Source: Haberlea rhodopensis | Taxonomy: Eukaryota > Streptophyta > Magnoliopsida > Lamiales > Gesneriaceae | Assembly (NCBI GenBank): GCA_907163345.1 | Contig: CAJQUN010000449.1 | Coordinates: 62,001 to 126,000 of the forward strand | Length of the DNA stretch: 64,000 bases | Reading direction: 5' to 3' | Shown here: positions 56,049 through 64,000 of the stretch, piece after piece | Position numbering within the stretch: the first letter of the stretch is position 1 | How the letters are laid out: every line of letters starts with the position of its first letter | Program-made: the position numbers and the translations under genes | Notes under the pieces: generated by a model | What the model was told of the DNA's origin: nothing | Seen by the model: the letters and a program-made list of their open reading frames with translations, nothing else | Database searches by the model: none

Positions 56049-59000
56049 AAGCCTAGTTGGAACTCATGTGCTCAAGATGATTGGGTACATTGAAAATCTG
56101 GACAAGCTGGGTTTTCCATTGGACCAAGAGTTGGCCACCGATGTGATCTTGCAATCGTTGCCTGAGAGCTTCAGTCAATTTGTAGTAAATTACAATATGA
56201 CTGACATGGAAAAGACTCTACCACAGTTGCTTGGTATGTTGAGAACATATGAAGCAAATACTAAGAAGACTAAGGCCACAAATGTCCTTATTGTGAATAA
56301 GGGCAAAGGAAGGGCCAAAGCTAAAGGCAACAAGAAAGCAAAGAAGGTCTTTGCTAAATCTAAGCCAAAGTCTTCTGCACTAAAGCCAAAGGGAGGGATA
56401 GCAAAGGAAGGGAACTGTTTCCATTGCGGTGAGACCGGCCATTGGAAAAGAAACTGCAAAGTATATCTGGAGGATCTAAAGAAAGGAAGTGTGACTTCCG
56501 CTTCAGGTATTTTTGTTATAGAAGTCAATTTATCTACTTCTTCATCATGGGTATTAGATACTGGATGTGGATCTCACATTTGTGTAAATGTGCAGGATCT
56601 CAAAAGGAGTAGGACATTGGCGAAAGGTGAAGTTGATCTCCGAGTTGGAAATGGAGCAAGAGTTGCTGCATTAGCTATAGGAGATTATCATTTAGCTTTA
56701 CCTTCTGGTTTATCATTGATTTTCAAAGATTGTTATTTTGTGCCTTCTATTACTAAAAACATAATATCTATTTCTTGTTTGGACAAGTATGGTTTTTCAT
56801 TTATAATAAAGGACAATTGTTGTTCTATTTATTTAAATGATATGTTTTATGCTAGTGCACAAATGGTGAATGGTCTTTGTGTATTAAATCTTGATATGCC
56901 TATCTATAACATAAATACTAAAAGGATTAAAATTAATGATTGTAATCCGACTTATCTCTGGCACTGTCGCTTGGGCAACATAAACGAGAACCGCATGTCT
57001 AAACTTCATAAGGATGGAGTATTAGATTCATTTGATTTTGAATCATATGAAACATGCGAATCTTGTTTAATGGGCAAGATGACTAAAGCCCCTTTCAAGG
57101 GACATGTTGAAAGGGCAAATGTTTTATTGGGACTAATACATAGTGATGTATGTGGACCAATAAGTACACAAGCTAGAGGTGGTTTTCAATACTTCGTTAC
57201 ATTTACTGATGACCTCAGTAGATATGGGTATGTGTACCTAATGAAACATAAGCATGAAACCTTTGAAAAGTTCAAAGATTTCAAGAATGAAGTACAAAAC
57301 CAACTTGGCAAGAGTATCAAAATCCTTCGATCAGATCGAGGAGGAGAATACTTAAGCCAAGAGTTTCATGACTATCTAAAGGAGTGTGGGATAGTCCCAC
57401 AACTCACTCCTCCGTATACTCCGCAATGGAATGGTGTATCCGAGAGGAGAAATCGAACCTTGTTAGACATGGTTAGATCAATGATGAGTCATGCAGATCT
57501 TCCGATATCGTTTTGGGGACACGCTCTAGAAACAGCGATTTTCTTACTGAACCGTGTTCCATCTAAATCAGTGGAAAAGACACCATATGAGATATGGACT
57601 GGGAAGCGTCCTAGTATGTCTTTTATGAAGATTTGGGGTTGTGAGGCTTTCTTTAGACGTCACGCCACTAACAAACTTGGACCCAAATCTGATAAGTGTT
57701 TATTTGTGGGGTATCCTAAGGAAACGAATGGATACTATTTCTATTATCCCACCAAGAACAAAGTAGTTGTTGCTCGGACTGGTGTATTTCTTGAAAGAGA
57801 ATTTATTTCTAGAAAAACCAGTGGGAGAAAAATAGAACTTAGTGAAGTTCAACCACAAGAAAACACTGAACCTGAGATTGAGATGGAAACAGAGCAGGCA
57901 CCACAAACTGTTGTGGAAGAAGTACCTGCTCAAGAGACACAAGCCCAACGTAGGTCTGTAAGAGAACACCGGGAGCCACAGAGATATGGATTTCTTGTGA
58001 CTCAACAAGGTGACTTACTACTTATTGATGAGGATGAGTCGTCATCTTATCAACAAGCTATAATGGGCAATGATTCTGAGAAATGGCAAGAGGCCATGAA
58101 ATCTGAGATGGAATCCATGTATGCAAACCAAGTATGGACTTTGGTTGATCCAACTGAAGGGGTACGACCCATAGGGTGCAAATAGATTTTCAAGAAAAAG
58201 ACCGATATGGATGGTAACGTACAAACCTATAAAGGTCGGCTGGTTGCAAAAGGATTCAAACAAATTCATGGTATTGACTATGATGAAACCTTTTCACCAG
58301 TGGCCATGGTTAAATCCATAAGGATCTTACTTGCAATAGCTGCATTTCATGATTATGAAATCTGGCAGATGGATGTCAAAACAGCTTTCCTTAATGGAAA
58401 TCTGCTCGAGGATGTGTACATGACACAGCCCGAGGGTTTTGTCGATCCAAAGGATGCTGGAAAGATATGCAAGCTACAACGATCCATTTATGGATTGAAG
58501 CAAGCTTCTCGGAGTTGGAATCTTCGTTTTGATGATGCAATCAAAGAGTTTGGTTTTATCAAAAATGAAGATGAACCTTGTGTCTACAAGAAGGTCAGTG
58601 GGAGCGTAATCATTTTCCTAGTGTTGTATGTAGATGACATACTTCTTATTGGAAATGATATCCCTGCCTTGCAATCTGTAAAGATTTGGCTAGGGAACTG
58701 CTTTTCGATGAAAGACTTAGGAGAAGCCACCTATGTATTAGGAATCAAGATCTATAGAGATAGATCGAGAAGGCTTCTTGGTCTAAGTCAAAGTACATAC
58801 ATAGACAAGGTGCTTAAAAGGTTTAGCATGCAAGAATCCAAGAAAGGATTCGTGCCTATGACACATGGTATTTATCTCTCGAAGGAACAGTGTCCTTCAA
58901 CACCAGATGAGAGACAACGCATGAGTAAGATTCCATATGCGTCAGCTATTGGATCTATCATGTATGCCATGATATGTACTCGTCCCGATGTATCGTATGC

Positions 59001-59616
59001 TTTGAGCATGACGAGCAGATATCAAGTTGATCCAGGTGAAGGTCACTGGATTGCTGTCAAGAATATCCTAAAGTACTTGAGAAGGACTAAGGATACATTC
59101 TTGATTTATGCAGGTGAGGAAGAGCTCAATGTAATGGGTTACACTGATGCAAGCTTCCAAACCGACAAAGATGATTTTCGATCGCAATCTGGATATGTGT
59201 ATTGCCTAAATGGAGGTGCTGTGAGCTGGAAGAGTTCAAAGCAAGAAACAGTAGCCGATTCTACAACGGAAGCTGAGTATATTGCTGCCTCGGATGCAGC
59301 AAAGGAAGCTGTTTGGATGAGGAAGTTCATTTCTGAACTTGGAGTGGTGCCTAGCATTAAAGATCCGATAGAACTCTATTGTGACAACAATGGAGCGATC
59401 GCATTGGCTAAGGAACCAAGATCTCACCAAAGATCCAAGCACATACTTAGGCGTTTCCATTTCATTCGAGAAATCGTTGAAAGGGGGGATGTTAAAATAT
59501 GCAAAGTACCAACAGATGATAAGGTATCTAACCCATTGACGAAGCCGCTGTCACAGCAGAAGCATGATCGTCATACTAGATCTCTAGGCATTAGGTACAT
59601 GTCTGAGTGGTCTTAG
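56049..59616 (+). pseudogene. Copia E2 gag-pol, remainder, with one stop codon
   Basis: It continues E2 gag in frame (SLVGTHVLKMIGYIENL). Knuckle CFHCGETGHWKRNC at 56416-56457; protease DTG at 56557-56565; pre-integrase LWHCRLGNI (His to Asn of the usual LGHI); integrase with HSDVCGP, TDDLSR, RSDRGGEY and VSERRNRTL; acidic linker QPQENTEPEIEMETEQ. A TAG at 58183-58185 replaces the Trp codon of GCKWIFKKK at the start of RT. The frame is then open to 59616 through YVDDILLIGND (58627-58659) and RNase H (YTDASFQ, STTEAEYIAASDAAKEAVW). Apart from this stop and the E3 insertion I saw no lesion, so E2 decayed little before E3 arrived. Confidence 0.94.
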
Positions 59617-61137
59617 TGCAAGTGGGAGATTTGTTGGGATATGCCCTAAGACAAGTCATTAGATGATTGTTTAAGACATACAATGTTTATGGTTTTATGA
59701 ATGGCAATTCATTATTATATATTATTCTTTTAACTGTGCATTGTGAATTAATATATATGTTAATGTCCTTAGAATAATATTGTATTATTCTTAAAGATGT
59801 CCCTAGTCAAGTATTATCATGAAAGGGATAATGATAATACGTAGAGACTAGTATGTGTTGATCGATGAATTGTTCATTGATATGAGATATCAAATCAACA
59901 TATGGGTACATGTTAGAGAACGATGTACTGGACAGACCCACCATGAGAATGCAACATGGATAGTTATATGATCGTCATATGCAATTCTCATAGTGATAAT
60001 AATGTATGTAATCCTTACGACTTGTGATCATCAGAGATCCCAACATAAGGAGTTATGTATCTTGATATTGTCAAACGTTACCCGTAACAGGGTAATCTAT
60101 AAAGGCGACTATTGGATACACTACGAATTATGTAGAGGGATGTTGAATGATCGAGATAGGATTTGTCCCTCCTATATAACAGGAGATGTGTTTGGCCCTT
60201 GATCAAGTGAGAACTAAAATGCATGGCCATGCTCGAATGAGTCGATATGACATATCGAGCTTATGCGTTTATTCTAGTTCTACTTGGGGATCAAGAAATA
60301 AAGATTGGATATACGAGTATGACTATTCCATGACTCGTGTTCAATCTAAACACAAAGGACAAAGGGATTAAGTTACATGATTAATATTATCACAAGTTCT
60401 AAAGGTTATGTCGAGTCATTGACATTCTCGTAATTTGGGTAGCATCGATGTGTTGCTAGATACCGCTCAATGCTTGCGACATAAAATGAGATTTTATGTC
60501 ACTGCCAACATTACGAGATCCTATCGGGTCGCACAAAAGATTAAATCGATAAGGGAAATTAAATTCATTGGATGAATTAATTAATTAAGAAGAGTCTTAA
60601 TTAAGTGATTAAAGGTTTTTAATTAAATCATGGGTTTGGGCCCATAAGACTTTAAGAAAGTCTTGAACCTTAATTAAAAGCCTTATAATATAAATAAGAG
60701 GTTTTGATTAATTGTTAATCACACTTTCATATCATTGTTTTGATATCAAACCCTAGCCTCCACTTCAAGCTCTCTCTCGGCCGAACCCTAGAAGCCGTGA
60801 GCTTCTCCATCGCCGCCGTCTTTCCTTGGTGGTTCATGGTGGTCGTTGATCGGTTATTGTAACCGTGAGCCTTGTTTGTTCAAGAATAAGTCTAGCAACT
60901 TGTTCTTGAACGTCCCTTTCGATTTGATCGTGTGGATACCGTAGGACGAAGCTGAAAACTTTCGTTTGTGACTCGGAGTTCGTTGGACGTGCTGCTCCGT
61001 GGAATCTGCTTCAAACACGCTACAAGGGTGAGACCTTCGTATACCTTAATCCGATATGATAACCTATGTATAGATCCGGTGTTAGTAATCCATAAAAATT
61101 TTTTATTCCGCTGCGTTGTATGCATGGATTTCTTACA
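59617..61137 (+). mobile_element. Copia E2 PPT and 3' LTR
   Basis: GTGCAAGTGGGAGATT (59617-59631) is the polypurine region. The LTR runs 59632-61137 (1506 bp) with TATATAA at 60173-60179, ends GGATTTCTTACA and is followed by the duplication GGATA and E1 LTR sequence. Confidence 0.94.
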
Positions 61138-62329
61138 GGATATGCCCTAAGACATGTCATTGGATGATTGTTTTGACATACAATGTTTATGATTTTATGA
61201 ATGACAATTCATTATTATATATTATTCGTTTAACTGTGCAATGTGAATTAATATATATGTTAATGTCCTTAGAATAATATTGTATTATTCTTAAACATTG
61301 TCCCTAGTCAAGTATTATCATGAATCGGGATAATGATAATACATAGAGACTAGTATGTGTTGATTGATGAATTGTTCATTGATATGAGATATCAAATCAA
61401 CACATGGGTACATGTTAGAGAACGATGTACTGGACAGACCCACCATGAGAATGCTACGTGGATAGTTATATGAGCGTCATAAGCAATTCTCATAGTGATA
61501 ATAATGTAAGTAATCCTTACGACTTGTGATCATCAGAGATCCCAACATAAGGAGTTATGTATCTTGATATTGTCAAACGTTACCCGTAACAGGGTAAACT
61601 ATAAAGGCGACTATTGGATACACTACGAATTATGTAGAGGGATGTTGATTGATCGAGATAGGATTTGTCCCTCCAATATAACAGGAGAAGTGCTTGGGCC
61701 CTTGATCAAGTAAGACTAAAATGCATGGCCATGCTCGAATGAGTCGATATGAGATATCGAGCTTATTCGTTTATTCTAGTTCTACTTGGGGATCAAGAAA
61801 TAGAGATTGAATATACGAGTATGACTATTCCATGACTCGTGTTCAATCTAAACATAAAGGACAAAGGGATTAAGTTACATGGTTAATATTATCACAAGTT
61901 CTTAGGTTATGTCGAGTCAAAGACATTCTTGTAATTTGGGTAGCTTGATGTGTTGCTAGATACCGCTCATTGCTTGTGACGTAAAATGAGATTTTATGTC
62001 ACTGCCAACATTACAAGATCCTATCGGGTCGCACAAAAGATTAAATCGATAAGGGAAATTAAATTCATGGGATGAATTAAATAATTAAGAGGAGTCTTAA
62101 TTAAATGATTATAAGGATTTAATTAAATCATGGGTTTGGGCCCATGAGACTTTAAGAAAGTCTTGAACCATAATTAAAGTCTTATAATATAAATATAAGG
62201 TTTTGATTAATTGTTAATCATACTTGTCATAACATAACCTAACCACCCAAGAGCAAGCACTCGGCCGCCTCTCACATAAGCTCTCGGCTCCTTGATAGTC
62301 GATTGTGCTTTAGTGAATTCCGGCCATCC
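61138..62329 (+). mobile_element. Remainder of the copia E1 3' LTR, truncated
   Basis: It continues the E1 LTR (GGATATGCCCTAAGACATGTC) and matches 14166-15350 closely with scattered differences. The TATA box is altered. It stops at GAATTCCGGCCATCC, about 300 bp before the LTR end, where Tekay RT sequence begins. Confidence 0.88.
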
Positions 62330-62517
62330 TTGACAAGGGATACATTTGTCCTAGTGTATCGCCTTGGGGTGCACCAGTTTTGTTCGTAAAGAAGAAGGAT
62401 GGTTCAATGCGTCTGTGCATTGACTACAGGCAACTAAATAAGGCCACAGTAAAGAACAGGTACCCGCTTCCGAGGATTGATGATCTGTTTGATTAGTTAC
62501 AGGGTACGAGGCTCTAC
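62330..62517 (+). pseudogene. 188-bp Tekay RT shard
   Basis: It reads the start of RT (DKGYICPSVSPWGAPVLFVKKKDGSMRLCIDYRQLNKATVKNRY in parts), matching 13331-13516, with a stop near 62491 (TAG for CAG). It duplicates sequence already present in G, so it is not the continuation of G after E1. It is cut on the right by an LTR beginning at 62518. Confidence 0.88.
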
Positions 62518-63403
62518 TGTGATATCCCCGAAATGATTAATTGCAATTTGGTGCATTAATTGTGTTTATATGATTAATTATGTGGTAATTAATTATGTGT
62601 TGGAATTATTATGTTGAAATGCTTAGTCATGTGTTAAAGTGACCCGGGATAGCATTTCAGGGTGCATGTTGGGTATGTTGGGAATTATTGTTGGAAGCAT
62701 GATTTATTTGCCTTGGTTAGCAATTAATTAGAAATCATGTGTTTAATTGATATTTTGGTGCATTTGGTTTAATGCTTTGGAAAATATCATGTTGGGGTGT
62801 TTTATACACCATGGGTTGTGGATTGCATTTTTAATTAAACCCAATCCCCTTTTATACCCTTATAACCCCACCTCATCCACTTTCACTTTACCAAAATCCA
62901 ATCTACAAACCCTTTTCTCTCCATTTTCGAACTCAAGCCTTGGGGTGAAGAGGAACCTTTCAAAAATCTTGATTTGTGGAGATTGTTGGGTGATTTGAGG
63001 TCCCCAAGAGGTATGGATACCTCATTGTTAATTTTGTAAGGTTTTGTTTAAGTTTGGGTTGATTTTGAATGGTTTTAAAATGAGTTTATGTTGGGTTGTT
63101 TTGGTTGAGGTTAAAGGTTGGATTTATACTTGTTTTGAAGTATATTTTGGTGGTTTAAGTTGTCATTTTTGTTGTTGTTTGTTTGTATAATTGTTGGGAT
63201 GGTTTGGAAGAAAATTTTGGTACAAAAATGGCAGAAATCGCGCCTCTGCGCGAGGCGATCGATCGCCTGAAAAGAGGCGACCGATCGCCAAGAGGCAGTA
63301 ACATTTTTGCGGGTTAGGCGATCGATCGCCTAAAAGGAGGCGACCGATCGCTGAGAGGCAGTAGCCAAAAGGAATGGCGATCGATCGCCATGTTTGAGGC
63401 GAC
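62518..63403 (+). mobile_element. Tekay-type LTR, 5' part
   Basis: It begins TGTGATATCCCCGAAATG inside the RT shard (left flank TCTAC). It shares the Tekay LTR start and a C-rich stretch near 62830-62900, but has its own palindromes: GGCGATCGATCGCC and GGCGACCGATCGCC variants from 63256 to 63390. It is interrupted at 63404 before the hairpin-array region. Confidence 0.8.
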
Positions 63404-64000
63404 TGTAAGGACCCCCTTAGCCCTTAACCCCTGATTAGTGTATTAACCACTATGTGTGGCACATGCTTTCAATAAAAAGTCAATCGGGAAGCTCAGATGA
63501 TACTTTACCATTGAATGTCAATTACAAAATTTCCTTTAATACTCAATGTTATAAAATCATCATCCTAACAATAAAAGACTCATATGGTTGCCCTTACCAA
63601 CCCCTTGGTGCCACTTTTCACATTGTGAACTTTTATAAAAATTTGGGCAGAGTCTCCCCATAAATAGAGCTATCCCAAAAAAAAAGGCACAACACATAAC
63701 ATAATTCCCGGCCAGGGAACACATAATACTCATCAGAAAGCAGTAATACAAGTAAATTCCCAGCCAGGGAAGACGCCACACATATGACGACAAAAGTGGG
63801 TTTCAACACCCACATAATACACCAATGACTCTCATATCATCAGCAATTCTACCCTTAATTGCATGCAACATAGAATGAAAGAGAGAAAGGCTCATGCCTT
63901 TATATACAACCCATATACAAGTATAACCGTGCTCACATGCGAGCATCATGAATATGTATAAAATCCTCAGGTGTATATATAGGTACTCTATACGATACCG
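63404..64000 (-). mobile_element. Second LARD-type LTR (3' end), cut by window edge
   Basis: The plus strand begins TGTAAGGACCC and matches the reverse complement of the last roughly 600 bp of the LARD LTR (20494-21090), with visible differences and small indels. It retains the two TTCCC/GGGAA hairpins (near 63704 and 63756). Candidate target duplication: GCGAC at 63399-63403; the other side is outside the window. Confidence 0.88.

Larger units (their letters stand above)
43462..61137 (+). mobile_element. Copia element E2 with E3 inserted
   Basis: 5' LTR 43462-44938, 3' LTR 59632-61137, perfect target duplication GGATA. With E3 (47208-56043) and its 5-bp duplication removed, it is about 8.8 kb with a 3963-nt gag-pol interrupted by a single TAG. 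The 5' LTR is 29 bp shorter than the 3' LTR, mainly one 24-bp deletion beside CACAAAAGATT (near 44370) and a short one near 44720. Confidence 0.95.
14161..62329 (+). mobile_element. Copia element E1, torn into four pieces
   Basis: Pieces: 5' LTR and leader (14161-16329), leader end plus gag-pol (39073-43451), first 10 bp of the 3' LTR (43452-43461) and most of the rest of it (61138-62329). The LTR pieces at 14161-15659 and 61138-62329 belong to the same subfamily (both read ACATGTCATTGGATGATT and AAACATTGTCCC) and differ from the E2/E3 LTRs, supporting one element. It is interrupted by the reverse-strand Tekay block in the leader and by E2 in the 3' LTR. Relative to E2, about 700 bp of leader is missing at the Tekay junctions. 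The 3' LTR is cut about 300 bp before its end, so no target duplication can be confirmed (left flank GGAAA, 14156-14160). Confidence 0.75.

Noticed and set aside
56190..56528. Reverse-strand frames over copia and Tekay pol (many of 60-112 codons)
   Set aside because: Shadows of the real coding strand; they have no domain and recur wherever the pol copies recur.

Overview
The window looks like plant nuclear heterochromatin. I found no host gene, rRNA, tRNA or CRISPR array. Nearly every base belongs to long-terminal-repeat (LTR) retrotransposons nested inside one another: Ty3/gypsy chromoviruses of the Tekay/Del type, Ty1/copia elements of Tnt1/Tork-like organisation, and one large non-coding derivative (LARD). 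Primer sites complementary to plant initiator tRNA-Met (TGGTATCAGAGC), 5-bp target duplications, chromodomain-type pol ends and 2-2.6 kb LTRs all fit an angiosperm; I cannot name the species.

Layout. 1-671 is the end of a Tekay-type LTR. 672-1418 is a reverse-strand gag-protease relic of another gypsy lineage. 1419-9092 is the 3' end of a Tekay element ('H'), split by a complete but internally deleted Tekay copy (1653-6877, duplication GGATT). 9116-14160 is a decayed Tekay element 'G', cut by copia element 'E1', whose 5' LTR and leader lie at 14161-16329. Inside the E1 leader sits a reverse-strand Tekay block (16330-39072) with the order pol end - LTR - complete gag-pol - LTR - gag-pol start. 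The LARD (18478-27729, duplication GTTCC, LTRs of equal length and apparently identical) is inserted in the gag of that block. E1 resumes at 39073-43461. Copia 'E2' (43462-61137, duplication GGATA) is inserted in the E1 3' LTR, and copia 'E3' (47208-56043, reverse strand, duplication GAGGG) is inserted in E2 gag. E1 LTR sequence resumes at 61138-62329, then come a 188-bp Tekay RT shard, a Tekay-type LTR start, and the end of a second LARD-type LTR running off the window.

How it works together. Tekay copies encode Gag (zinc knuckles), protease, RT, RNase H, integrase and a chromodomain-like tail; copia copies encode Gag-PR-IN-RT-RH. No copy here is fully open: the best Tekay copy has a one-base frameshift, E2 one stop codon plus the E3 insertion, E3 two stops. 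The LARD encodes nothing and must have moved using proteins supplied in trans, probably by Tekay, whose primer site and pre-PPT motif it shares.

The most unusual signal is RNA-like structure. The Tekay LTRs and the LARD LTR share an architecture: a GTACG/CGTAC hairpin, then a tandem array of short hairpins, then a long-range CAGGGACAA/TTGTCCCTG pairing. The array sequence differs completely between LTR types while hairpin character stays, and stems show paired changes. The 4-kb LARD interior is largely a succession of perfect short hairpins. I know of no description of this; all structure calls were made by eye and need a folding and shuffling test.
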